From assembly GCF_040839445.1 (NCBI RefSeq), contig NZ_JBDPGJ010000003.1, forward strand, positions 434,001-498,000: a stretch of 64,000 bases of DNA, given 5' to 3'. A program made the position numbers and the translations under genes. A model generated the notes under the pieces. That model worked only from the letters and a program-made list of their open reading frames with translations. It did no database searches and was not told the origin of the DNA. This document shows, piece after piece, positions 36,270 to 44,571 of the stretch. This DNA comes from Aquibium pacificus. GTDB lineage: Bacteria; Pseudomonadota; Alphaproteobacteria; Rhizobiales; Rhizobiaceae. Position 1 is the stretch's first letter; the number at the start of each line of letters is the position of its first letter.

Positions 36270-37526
36270 CTAGTCCGTTTCGGCCTCATCCGGCCCGAAG
36301 TCTTCCGCCGCCACTATCAACCGCTGGCGCAATTTCGATGGCGGGCCTTCGGTCTTCACCTTGATAAGGTCCGCGGCAAGCAACCGCTGCATGGCGGCTT
36401 CCAACTGCTTTTTTGTCGTCCCTTCCGCGTCCGGTCTTGCCGCCATGATTGACGGTGCGTGATTCACGCCTTTTGTCGGCGCGACGCGCTGGCCGCTGCG
36501 GTTGATGGCGGAAAGCAAGGTTCGGAATAGTTCGTCGTGACGCTTGTTAAGCAGCCCGAGCGCAGGAGACGCCTTACCGTCGTCTAGGACGAAAGCGCCA
36601 TCCTGCCAGCGCAACTTAATCTCGCCGCCAATCTTGCCGTAGTTGGCTTTCTTGGTCGTGAGAACGCGACAGTCCGGATCGACAAGGTCGCCGCTAGCCG
36701 CCGTAAGGTATAGGCGGCTCCGCACGCTGTTGTTCCAAGCTGTGCTACCGGACGAGCCGCTGCCGCTACGCATACCGTCCAAGGAGGGGTGAGCTAGAAG
36801 GATGACAGCACAATCAATCTCGATCGCCAGATTTCGAAGCATGCCGATAAACTGGCGCACTTGGCCGCGTTTGATCTCGTCGCCGCCGAACAGGTCAGCT
36901 GCCGTATCCAGGACGACTATGCGAGGTCGAAATTCCCCTGCAAAATTCGCGACGTCATTCCATAGCGCAGTTGGCCGCATGACGCCGCTACGGTCTGGAA
37001 CGGAAAGCAATGCGTCCTTGTCCGCAAGAGGGACGAGGCGGAACCGGCCCAAGTCGTTCATTTGGAAGCCATGGAGCGCGACGATATCCCAAAGCCGCCG
37101 GTGGAATTCTTCCGCCTCATCCTCAGCGCCAAGGTAAAGCGCGGGTCCGGCTAGCGGATCGAGTTGAAGCGTGTCGCAACTCAGCGCCGATGCCGCGGCG
37201 ATCTGTAGTGCGAGCAGTGACTTCCCGACGCCGCCGTCGCCGTTCAAGATTGTCACCTGCCGCATGGGGATAAGCCCCTCGACAAACCATTGCCTTTGCG
37301 GAACCGGCAAGCCGTGCCAGTCAGCCGGGTTTATTTTCGGGACGTTGTCGTTCGCGGCTTCGTACTTGCCAGGCTGGCCGCTATCATCATACCGCCAAAT
37401 CTCGCCGTCGAGTTGGTGAACAACGTATGTTCCGTCTTGCAACTTGCTAATTGTGCCGGGGAAGAACTGAGCGCGCGCAATGGCTCCGGTTAGTGATGGA
37501 GACGCCTTACTCTTTGCAGTCGGCAT
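36270..37526 (-). CDS. RepA/RecA-fold AAA ATPase (replicative helicase-like)
   Basis: A 418-residue protein with Walker A LNGDGGVGKSLLALQ and Walker B RIVVLDTAADLFGGDE, then VILLAHPSLDG, as in hexameric RepA-type helicases encoded by plasmids and integrated elements. The C-terminal 100 residues look like a winged-helix domain (KKQLEAAMQRLLAADLIKVK). It probably supports replication of the excised element. It overlaps the next upstream gene by 20 nt. Confidence 0.82.
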   Translation of the reverse strand: MPTAKSKASPSLTGAIARAQFFPGTISKLQDGTYVVHQLDGEIWRYDDSGQPGKYEAANDNVPKINPADWHGLPVPQRQWFVEGLIPMRQVTILNGDGGVGKSLLALQIAAASALSCDTLQLDPLAGPALYLGAEDEAEEFHRRLWDIVALHGFQMNDLGRFRLVPLADKDALLSVPDRSGVMRPTALWNDVANFAGEFRPRIVVLDTAADLFGGDEIKRGQVRQFIGMLRNLAIEIDCAVILLAHPSLDGMRSGSGSSGSTAWNNSVRSRLYLTAASGDLVDPDCRVLTTKKANYGKIGGEIKLRWQDGAFVLDDGKASPALGLLNKRHDELFRTLLSAINRSGQRVAPTKGVNHAPSIMAARPDAEGTTKKQLEAAMQRLLAADLIKVKTEGPPSKLRQRLIVAAEDFGPDEAETD

Positions 37527-37785
37527 TGTCGGGATTCTCGCGCTTGAAGATTTCGTATGCGGCGTTCGCCATGCGCTCCGCTAGATCGGCTGAGAACGTC
37601 GCCGTGCTTCGGCCAAACGCCATAGGCGCGTAAGCCCTCAACCCGCCTTCGCGGGTGCGAACTAACTTCATGTTGATGAAGCGAACATCGGGTGTAACTT
37701 GCACGTCAAAGCGCGCGATTGTGACACCGGGTCCGCCCTGCGGCTCCGGTCTAACTTCAATAATTTTCAAGGGATTCGGTCCCAT
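37507..37785 (-). CDS. Hypothetical protein upstream of RepA-like gene
   Basis: A 92-residue mixed alpha/beta protein (MGPNPLKIIEVRPEPQGGPG...) with a helical C-terminus (LAERMANAAYEIFKRENPD). Its 3' end overlaps the RepA-like gene by 20 nt. ATG 37785 is chosen because the only longer option starts with TTG inside a palindrome. Possible accessory replication protein. Confidence 0.55.
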   Translation of the reverse strand: MGPNPLKIIEVRPEPQGGPGVTIARFDVQVTPDVRFINMKLVRTREGGLRAYAPMAFGRSTATFSADLAERMANAAYEIFKRENPDNADCKE

Positions 37786-37828
37786 TAGAATAAAAGGGTG
37801 CGCCGGGTTTGTGCCGGTCTTCTGTTTG

Positions 37829-37977
37829 CCGTCGTTGCCAATTGGCAACGACGGGGAGGTGCCGGTCAGGTGTAAGATTTCTTACAACAGGATCGACGGT
37901 ATCAATTGATACCGTCGATGAACTTCGTCGCAAATTTGCAACGAAGTTGAAAGTGGCTATTTTAGCCACTTTCAACT
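37829..37977. repeat. Five consecutive near-perfect palindromes
   Basis: Within 150 bp: 37829-37854 (26 bp, perfect, centre CCAATTGG), 37871-37886 (TGTAAGA arms), 37892-37919 (28 bp, perfect, centre TCAATTGA), 37921-37948 (28 bp, one mismatch) and 37945-37977 (15-bp arms, 3-nt loop). Each has a different sequence. They fill the gap between the alpA-like gene and the RepA operon, where early promoters should lie. Confidence 0.85.
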
Positions 37978-38014
37978 GGGGAAGTTCAATTATCGCGAAG
38001 TTCCGCGGTCGCGG

Positions 38015-38215
38015 TCAGGCTGCTTGCCTTTCCTGCTCCGCAATCCATGCGGCAAGCGTCGAGCGCCTGGCACAAACCGTCTCGCCGACTCGGAAGGTCG
38101 GAATGCTGCCTTTCGAGACAGCGTGATATATCGCGCGTCGTTCGAAGCCGAGAAACTCGGCTATCGCACCGGCGCCGCGAAGGATGTCCGCGGCGAGTGG
38201 GGTATTGTCGTTCAT
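38015..38215 (-). CDS. AlpA/excisionase-like helix-turn-helix protein
   Basis: A 66-residue MerR-type winged-helix protein: ADILRGAGAIAEFLGFERRA, IYHAVSKGSIPTFRVGETVC and RRSTLAAWIAEQE are typical of AlpA and phage excisionases. It probably controls int expression or excision. It is divergent from int, with the shared promoter gap at 38216-38390. Confidence 0.8.
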   Translation of the reverse strand: MNDNTPLAADILRGAGAIAEFLGFERRAIYHAVSKGSIPTFRVGETVCARRSTLAAWIAEQERQAA

Positions 38216-38390
38216 GCTTTTTCCACGAAAGTTTGTTGGCGGTATTGGCGGATCGGCTCACCCTTCGTGAGCTAATATGCCTATATATCCCGCCCGCGCC
38301 GCTCACACACTAAATGCACCACAAATTTCGCATGTTGCCAAAAATCCGTTAGTCGTGCTATGGGTATCCATCCAAACGGAGGGCAGGGCA

Positions 38391-39608
38391 GTGGCATTGA
38401 AATTGCGCGAGTGGAAAACATCCAAAGGCGAGGAGCGAACCGCTTGGGTGGTCGACTACTATGACCAGAACAAAAAGCGTCACCTCAAGACCTTCGCGAA
38501 GAAAAAGGACGCGATGGCGTTCCAGGCAGGGACGCACCTTGAAGTGCGCGATGGCGTCCATATTGCCGATCGCCAAGCCACTACCATCAAGGAGGCTGCT
38601 GCCAATTGGCTTGCCTCGTGCCATGAACTTGAGCAGAGCACGCGAGCGCAATACCGCCAGCACGTCGAGTTTCATATTGTGCCGTTCGTTGGCGACGAGA
38701 AGCTAACCGACGTTTCGGTGCCGTTCGTCCGCAAGTTCCTAGACCGGCTCAGGGCAGGGGACTCCAGCCTGCCCCTAGACGACAAGCGGCGGGCGCCACG
38801 GTCTAGCGCCATGGTGCGGAATGTGCGGGTCAGTCTCGGCGCGATTTTATCGGACGCACAGGAGCGTGGTGACGTCATGCGCAACGCGGTAAACCTCATG
38901 ACGTCACGCAAGGCACGCGCAAAGGCCAAGGAACGCCACCAGCGGCTGTTAGTGGTCGGCAAGGACATTCCGACGCTCGCCGAGGTCAAGGCTATTCTAG
39001 CCGCCGCAAAAGGCACGGCGCGGCCTTTCCTCATGACTGCGGCTATGACCGGATTGCGCGCCTCCGAACTTCGCGGCTTGCGATGGTCGGACGTGGATCT
39101 AGATCGAAGCGAACTTGTCGTGCGGCAGCGTGCCGACGCATACCAAGAAATCGGTTCGCCGAAGTCCAAGAGCGGACGCCGGACAGTGCAGTTTATGGCC
39201 GTGCTTGTGTCGACTTTGCGCGAGTGGCAGGCAGAATGCCCCAAAGGCGATCTCGACCTAGTGTTTCCCAACGGCAGCGGAAATATTGAGTGGCACGCCA
39301 ACATCATCAAGCGATGGCTTCTGCCCGCACAGGTCGCGGCTGGCGTCACTAAGCGGGACGGGGTCGACGACGAAGGCAAGCCTCGCATGGTCGCCAAGTA
39401 TCCCGGCCTGCATGCGCTACGCCACTTCTATGCGTCGTGGTGCATCAACCGCCCGGAAGATGGCGGACTAGGCTTGCCGCCGAAAGTCGTTCAATCACGC
39501 ATGGGTCATTCGTCCATAACCGTGACGTTCGATACCTATGGGCACCTGTTCCCAAACACGGACATAGCCGGGACTATGGACGCCGCCGCCGCCGCATTGG
39601 TCGCATAG
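38391..39608 (+). CDS. int: Phage-type tyrosine integrase
   Basis: The 405-residue recombinase has an N-terminal arm-binding domain, a SAM-like core-binding domain (about residues 75-170) and a catalytic domain with TGLRASELRGL (Arg), HALRHFYASW (His-x-x-Arg), MGHSSITVTFDTYGH (His and Tyr). GTG 38391 is chosen because GGAGG lies 8 nt upstream; a longer ATG start at 38277 is open. It lies 75 bp from attR, the expected position. Confidence 0.93.
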   Translation: MALKLREWKTSKGEERTAWVVDYYDQNKKRHLKTFAKKKDAMAFQAGTHLEVRDGVHIADRQATTIKEAAANWLASCHELEQSTRAQYRQHVEFHIVPFVGDEKLTDVSVPFVRKFLDRLRAGDSSLPLDDKRRAPRSSAMVRNVRVSLGAILSDAQERGDVMRNAVNLMTSRKARAKAKERHQRLLVVGKDIPTLAEVKAILAAAKGTARPFLMTAAMTGLRASELRGLRWSDVDLDRSELVVRQRADAYQEIGSPKSKSGRRTVQFMAVLVSTLREWQAECPKGDLDLVFPNGSGNIEWHANIIKRWLLPAQVAAGVTKRDGVDDEGKPRMVAKYPGLHALRHFYASWCINRPEDGGLGLPPKVVQSRMGHSSITVTFDTYGHLFPNTDIAGTMDAAAAALVA

Positions 39609-39660
39609 TTAGTTTAGATGGTTCTAATAGTTACATATTGGCGACACGACGGTGAATTAT

Positions 39661-39761
39661 CAAATGATTTCAATGCTTCATAACGGACTCTGACTCCGTT
39701 AGTCCTGGTTCGAATCCAGGTTCCCCAGCCAGACTTCTTACTAAACCATTGAAATCATTGG
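39661..39761. repeat. 15-bp inverted repeats flanking attR
   Basis: 39661-39675 and 39747-39761 are reverse complements at 14 of 15 positions (core ATGATTTCAATG). One arm is inside the element and the other is outside. They could be integrase or excisionase arm sites. Confidence 0.55.
39683..39731 (+). repeat. attR: 49-bp copy of the tRNA-Gln 3' part
   Basis: Exact copy of 23603-23651. It contains only the anticodon-to-CCA part, so it is not a functional tRNA gene. Confidence 0.93.
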
Positions 39762-39870
39762 ACTTTTCGGGTTTTTGAGCCGACGCGCTTTGCGTCGAAT
39801 CGGCCTTCCGCAACTGGTGCCCACAACTGATGCCCAGAGCTGGTGTCCATCCGCTCCGGGCCGACGGAGC

Positions 39871-42018
39871 ATGGGGCGGATGGGACTGCGCAGGCATCAG
39901 GTCGAAAACCTCGTCCTCAGGGGGCCGATCTTCTACTGGCGGGCGCGCATCCCCGTCGGCTTCAGAGGCACCGGAACAAATGCAAGGCTTTCACTGAGCC
40001 TTAGGCTGTCGGACCGTAAGAAGGCTTCGCTCGTGGCACGGCGCTTGAACGCCATGCTCCTCGAACTTGAGATGGTGCCGAAGGCCAGGATGGCGACAAA
40101 GGAACAGCTCGCGAGAATCTTCGCGCTCGAAGCCGAAGCGATGCGCGCCGAAATCGAGGCGCTGGACCTGGCCGCAAAACGGACGGGTACCCTGCGCGAT
40201 CCCGAACATCGCGAGGCAGACCGTCAGGTCGGCTGGGCCTACCGCCTCCTGCACACGTTCGGGTCGGGAGAGGACGTTTCCTTTGACGAAGGGAGCGAAA
40301 CGCGGGAAGCGTTGATCGAAGCCGGCGCCCACGCAGACGACCTCCCCTTTATCGAAGCGACCTATCGGTCCGAACGCGAAATCACCAATTCGGACAGGAA
40401 GGGCGTGACGCGCAGCCCGTTCCTTCGAGACGTTCTGCACCGCATGGCACAGGCCGAACTCGACGACACGCCGCTGCATCGGGACGCTGCGATCGAGGAG
40501 ATTTTCCGGGCGCGGGCCGATACCCTGCTTGCTTCGGCCGAAGACACGAGAAAGCCAAAGCTCACTGGAGAACGTCCGCCGGATCGTCAATCGGTTGCCG
40601 CCAGCGCCGGGTCTCCACCTCCTCGCCCGGCAGTTCTCTGGTCTGAAGAAAAGCCCGTGGCGCGAGCGGCGGCCGAGCCAGATCTTAGGCCGGAGCCCTC
40701 AGTTGTCCCTGTTGAGCCGGTAACCGTTCAGCCACCGGTCGCTGAAGCCAAGCCACCCCAGCCGAAGACGGCTCGTAAAGATCTCCCTCTCACGGATTTC
40801 GATCGAGAGTTGGAGAACCTCATCTCGAACAGGAAGAACGAGTGGGAAGACGACACTGCCTCGGACGTTCGGGTACTGGTCGGAATCTTTCGCGGCATCC
40901 TGGAAGAGCATGGCGTGGCGCATTCCGGCGAGATCACGCAGGAACATGTCGCTGCGCTCCGCCAGCACTTCAATCACATCCTTCCCCTCTACGGTCGCAG
41001 TCCGCGCCTGCGCGCGCTTTCGCCTGCCGCGTTGCGAGCCGAGAGCAAACGGCGCGCCGACGAGGCAGCAGCATCGGGCGAGAAGATCGAGCTTGGACTC
41101 TCGCGTGCGACGATCCGCCGACACCTCGGCAATCTCGACCATTTCCTGAAGCACTTGCGCGCATCGCATTTCACCGTCCCGGAATGGACCTTCGAGGGGT
41201 TGCGACCCAAGAAGCCGCCAAAAGGCGAGATCAGGCTCCAACAGGTCAAGCCGAAGCCGGAGGACATCCGGCCGCTCTTCGACATCCCGTTCTTCACTGG
41301 TCGAAGAAGCGTGGAGGCACCGGAAGTCGCAGGAGACCTCGTGTTCCATTCCGCCAACTACTACCTCCCCATGCTCTTCACCTACCTCGGTTCCCGACGG
41401 AAGGAATTCGCTGGCCTCATGGTCGACGAGATCGTGCAAAGCGAAGGACACTGGTCGATTCAGATCAAGGCGAGCGAGGTCAGGCGCATCAAGAATGCCC
41501 AGTCACATCGACTGCTGCCGGTGCCGAACGAGCTCCTGCGGCTCAATTTCATCGAGTATGTCGAGCGGCTGAAGAAGGTGGGGCACAAGATGCTGTTTCC
41601 GGAACTCTTCTCTCCCTACCTGCAGAAGAGCGATCCCGGTGACCGATTCTACAAGGACTTCGTGCCCATCGCCAAGAAGTGCATGCCGGGCGGTCTCTGG
41701 CAGCGTCCTTTCCATGCGCTCCGACATGGCTTTGCCAATACGCTCAAGCAGGCGGGCGTTTCCGACGGCGTGATCGAAGACATTTCGGGGCGGCTTGGAG
41801 AGACGGAAACTGCGACGCGGTATACCAATCCGGCGGGCCTTTCACTGATCCAGCTGATCATTTCCCGATATCCCGTCATCACCGGGCACCTCGAACCGAA
41901 GCCGATCAGGCTGCTTCCTTGGGTTGAGAAGATGGAGCCACCGCCATGGGCGGGCAAGAAGAGCGGCGACCGCTTCGGCAACAAGCGCGGACGGCGACCC
42001 AAAAAGGCGGCGTCCTAG
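39871..42018 (+). CDS. Second tyrosine recombinase/integrase with DUF6538-like N-terminus
   Basis: The 715-residue protein starts with a small beta domain (MGLRRHQVENLVLRGPIFYW) typical of long integrases, then a poorly conserved Pro-rich middle (about 210-270), a SAM-like core-binding domain and a C-terminal catalytic domain with YLGSRRKEFAGLM (Arg), FHALRHGFAN (His-Arg) and TATRYTNPAG (Tyr). It begins 140 bp past the first element's attR, suggesting a second element joined in tandem. The start among 39775, 39871 and 39880 is uncertain. Confidence 0.85.
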   Translation: MGRMGLRRHQVENLVLRGPIFYWRARIPVGFRGTGTNARLSLSLRLSDRKKASLVARRLNAMLLELEMVPKARMATKEQLARIFALEAEAMRAEIEALDLAAKRTGTLRDPEHREADRQVGWAYRLLHTFGSGEDVSFDEGSETREALIEAGAHADDLPFIEATYRSEREITNSDRKGVTRSPFLRDVLHRMAQAELDDTPLHRDAAIEEIFRARADTLLASAEDTRKPKLTGERPPDRQSVAASAGSPPPRPAVLWSEEKPVARAAAEPDLRPEPSVVPVEPVTVQPPVAEAKPPQPKTARKDLPLTDFDRELENLISNRKNEWEDDTASDVRVLVGIFRGILEEHGVAHSGEITQEHVAALRQHFNHILPLYGRSPRLRALSPAALRAESKRRADEAAASGEKIELGLSRATIRRHLGNLDHFLKHLRASHFTVPEWTFEGLRPKKPPKGEIRLQQVKPKPEDIRPLFDIPFFTGRRSVEAPEVAGDLVFHSANYYLPMLFTYLGSRRKEFAGLMVDEIVQSEGHWSIQIKASEVRRIKNAQSHRLLPVPNELLRLNFIEYVERLKKVGHKMLFPELFSPYLQKSDPGDRFYKDFVPIAKKCMPGGLWQRPFHALRHGFANTLKQAGVSDGVIEDISGRLGETETATRYTNPAGLSLIQLIISRYPVITGHLEPKPIRLLPWVEKMEPPPWAGKKSGDRFGNKRGRRPKKAAS

Positions 42019-42070
42019 TTGCCCCTGTCGAGTTCAATCCGATGATGGGAGGATGACGACCTTTGGCCGC

Positions 42071-42847
42071 TCAACCGTCCTTCAAGGTGATCCAGACCGG
42101 AGCGTGATCGCTCGCACCGTCTCGTCCGCGGACGTCACGGTCGACGCCAGAGTCGACAAGCCTGTCTCTGAGGTTGCGGCTCAGAAGCAGATGATCGAGC
42201 CTGAGGCCGGCATCGCGTGGCCAGCGCATGCGCTTGTAGTGCCAGAAGGTGTAGACGCGCTCCTTTGGATGCCGGTGACGCAGCGCGTCGGTCCAGCTGC
42301 GGCCGACGAGCTTTCGGTAGGCTGCACGGCTGTCCGGGTGGATGAGTGCGTCATCGTCCCAGGACGAGGTCGGGTAGATGTCGAGGTCGGTCGGCGCGAC
42401 ATTGTAGTCTCCGGCAAGCACGATCGGCGCGCCGGACTTGCGCAATGTCGTAGCGTGCTTCCTCAACCGTTCAAGCCAGGTGAGCTTGTAGGCAAACTTT
42501 GCCCCTGGCTGCGGATTGCCGTTCGGCGCATAAATCGAGGCGACGAGGATGCCGGCGACGGCCGCCTCGATGTAGCGGGCCTGTACATCGGTAGCATCAC
42601 CGGGAAGGCTGCGGCGTGTGACGACCGGCTCGCCAACGCGCGACAGAATGGCGACGCCGTTCCAGCTCTTCTGCCCGACCCATGCCGCATCATAGCCGGC
42701 CGCAGCGATCGCCTCTTCCGGGAACGCGTCCTGTGCCGCCTTCAGTTCCTGCAGGCAGACGATGTCTGGTTGGGCCTCGGCAAGCCAGTCGAGCAGATTG
42801 TCGAGCCGCCTGTTGACGCCGTTGATGTTGAAGGTCGCGATCTTCAT
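42071..42847 (-). CDS. xth: Exodeoxyribonuclease III (AP endonuclease)
   Basis: The 258-residue EEP-fold nuclease acts in base-excision repair. Motifs: MKIATFNINGVNRRLDNLLD, IVCLQELKA (metal Glu), VLAGDYNVAP and LRLDHLLLS, ending SDHAPVWITL (catalytic His). Its position in an accessory block suggests it may not be the cell's only copy. It overlaps the hydrolase gene by 4 nt. Confidence 0.93.
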   Translation of the reverse strand: MKIATFNINGVNRRLDNLLDWLAEAQPDIVCLQELKAAQDAFPEEAIAAAGYDAAWVGQKSWNGVAILSRVGEPVVTRRSLPGDATDVQARYIEAAVAGILVASIYAPNGNPQPGAKFAYKLTWLERLRKHATTLRKSGAPIVLAGDYNVAPTDLDIYPTSSWDDDALIHPDSRAAYRKLVGRSWTDALRHRHPKERVYTFWHYKRMRWPRDAGLRLDHLLLSRNLRDRLVDSGVDRDVRGRDGASDHAPVWITLKDG

Positions 42848-43491
42848 CGCGCCAGAACGCGCTCGACCCAGTCCCGGGTTGCCTCGGCGACGGTGGCCAG
42901 ATGATTAGCTGCCGTGAAGCCGGAGATCGTCTTGCGAGGCTTCAGGTCATGATCGCCATCCTCCAGCCAGAGGATCTCGATCGAGGGCGAGAGGCTGTAG
43001 GCAGAGACCTCGTCGCGCGTGCCAAAGGGATCGCGCGTGCCCTGGCAGATCAGCGTCTGCGTCCGCAGGGCCCCCAGATGCTTGGTGCGAAGTTGCTGCG
43101 GCTTGGCGGGCGGATGGAAGGGATAGCCAAGGCAGAGCAGGCCGGCGATGCGGCCGTCGGCGTGGAGCTCATTCGCAACCATGGACGCCACGCGCCCGCC
43201 CATGGACTTGCCGCCGATGATGAGCGGGCCGGAAGCGGCGAGAGCATTGACGGACTGACGATACTCGTCCTGCAGCAGCTCGGCCTTCGGAGGCGGTCTA
43301 CGGCTGCCGGAGCGGCGCGCGGCCATGTAGCCGAACTCGAAGCGGGCGACGCGGAAGCCGGCTCCCGCCAGCGCCTCCGAGATGCCGGTCATGCCGGCAG
43401 AATCCATGGGCGCGCCTGCGCCATGGGCAAGCAGGATGGTCGTAAAGGCGTCTTCCGGGCCGGTGATCAGCATCGTGTCGTCGTTGGGCAT
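42844..43491 (-). CDS. Alpha/beta hydrolase (KANL3/Tex30-like)
   Basis: The 215-residue product has LLAHGAGAPMDS (oxyanion region), the nucleophile elbow IIGGKSMGGRVA, a late acid region (LICQGTRDPFG) and ILWLEDGDHDLKPRK with the catalytic His. Substrate unknown. Start candidates at 43518 and 43521 are also in frame and none has a clear ribosome site. It overlaps xth by 4 nt (ATGA type). Confidence 0.85.
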   Translation of the reverse strand: MPNDDTMLITGPEDAFTTILLAHGAGAPMDSAGMTGISEALAGAGFRVARFEFGYMAARRSGSRRPPPKAELLQDEYRQSVNALAASGPLIIGGKSMGGRVASMVANELHADGRIAGLLCLGYPFHPPAKPQQLRTKHLGALRTQTLICQGTRDPFGTRDEVSAYSLSPSIEILWLEDGDHDLKPRKTISGFTAANHLATVAEATRDWVERVLAR

Positions 43492-43560
43492 TGGCGGCAG
43501 CAATTGGTGTGGGGACATCATGTTCCACGGGATGGTGACCCGCGTCCAACGCTGAAGACG

Positions 43561-43588
43561 TGAATCGCGTTTCCAGAGTCTTGAATCG
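43561..43588. repeat. Two TGAATCG motifs 21 bp apart
   Basis: TGAATCG at 43561 and 43582, upstream of the hydrolase gene. Same motif and spacing as the array at 44271-44550, from which they are separated by the small basic gene. Confidence 0.6.
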
Positions 43589-43816
43589 CCTCCCGTGCAA
43601 ACAACGTTTGGTGAAGTAATGGGGGGAATACGAACAGGTTGGTGATAACGGGGTTTGCACGAGGCCTTTCTCCATGGGGGCAGACCCCAGCCCCGGGACC
43701 ATGGGACCGCGCCCTGATGGGGTGGCAGCCGTCGCCAAGGAAAGACGCCGGGCAGGTCCGGCACAAGACCGCGCCAGTGCTGCCCGACGGCGGCCGCGGC
43801 CGAGCAACTTGCAGCC

Positions 43817-44176
43817 TCAGCCCGTGCGGTCGCCGTCGCCTCCGGCCGCCTCGTCCCCGTCGCCGCCGGGATGAAGCCTGCGCTGGAAATTCCAGCCAGC
43901 CTTATAGCGGTCCACGATGGCCGAGAAGGTCTGCTCGGTGGCCGCGCGATCGTAGTCGCGGGCAACCAGCCGTTCGATGACCGACGCCGCCAGCGTCCAC
44001 AGTTCCTCCTCGCGTCCCAGCCGAAGGTTCTCGGTGATCGCGTAGTGAAGCAGCTCGCGCGCGATCGCGTCGCGGTCCGGCGCGCGCGCTTTAGCGATGC
44101 GCCTGTTATAGGCGCGCTGGTATTCCCGTTGCTTGCGCAGCCCCTCCTCGCGGCTCTGTCTCTTGCGTCCTGGCAT
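43817..44176 (-). CDS. Small basic protein between TGAATCG arrays
   Basis: A 119-residue protein with a highly basic helical N-terminus (MPGRKRQSREEGLRKQREYQ, RRIAKARAPDRDAIARELLH) and a Gly/Asp-rich tail. GGGAGGCCACG before ATG 44176 decides the start. No family is recognised. The basic helices and the flanking repeats suggest DNA binding; this is inference. Confidence 0.6.
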   Translation of the reverse strand: MPGRKRQSREEGLRKQREYQRAYNRRIAKARAPDRDAIARELLHYAITENLRLGREEELWTLAASVIERLVARDYDRAATEQTFSAIVDRYKAGWNFQRRLHPGGDGDEAAGGDGDRTG

Positions 44177-44270
44177 CGTGGCCTCCCTGTCCGTCCTCAA
44201 TCCTGCAGCCATGGTCGCCGTCGGCCTCGCAAGGAACAAACGCCGTTTGCCGACAGGCACTCCGCCAGCT

Positions 44271-44550
44271 TGAATCGCGCATCCGCATCTCTGAATCGTG
44301 TGCCCGGATCATTGAATCGCGGACCCGCAGTTTCGCAACTTTGCCAACGAGTTTTGAATCGCCTGCTCAGACCTTAGAATCAGATGACCGCAAATTGTTT
44401 CGCTTCGATCCGACGTGCGGCCACGTCGAGATGCTTCAGCCTCCGGATGGCGCGACTGCCGTAACGGATATCCGGCGTTCTGAATCGCGGCTGGGCAGTT
44501 TTGCAACGTTGGCGTCGAGGTTTGAATCTACTGCATCCGATCCTGAATCG
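44271..44550 (+). repeat. 21-bp-phased TGAATCG array
   Basis: TGAATCG or a one- or two-base variant lies at 44271, 44292, 44313, 44355, 44376, 44481, 44523 and 44544: all on one 21-bp register (steps 0,1,2,4,5,10,12,13). The segments beginning at 44313 and 44481 also resemble each other (CAGTTT(T/C)GCAAC between sites). In one forward frame it reads as heptads with ES at fixed positions and ends at a TGA at 44569, so a decayed heptapeptide-coding gene is an alternative. Confidence 0.75.
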
Positions 44551-44571
44551 AGATTGCGCAAATCGAGATGA

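Larger units (their letters stand above)
23603..39731. mobile_element. 16.1-kb integrated phage-like element (satellite-type prophage or remnant)
   Basis: Bounded by 49-bp direct repeats of the tRNA-Gln end, with an integrase next to the right repeat. From right to left it has int (rightward) and then leftward alpA-like, RepA-like ATPase, small genes, head protease, portal, tail assembly, gp10-like, tape measure and an Ntn-hydrolase-like gene, followed by cargo (adenylate cyclase, trypsin-like protease, DUF982). Terminase large subunit, major capsid and lysis genes are not found. Either it depends on a helper phage or it is a decayed prophage. Confidence 0.88.

Noticed and set aside
39683..39731. 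Second tRNA-Gln gene
   Set aside because: Only the anticodon-to-CCA part is present; the 5' acceptor and D arm are missing.
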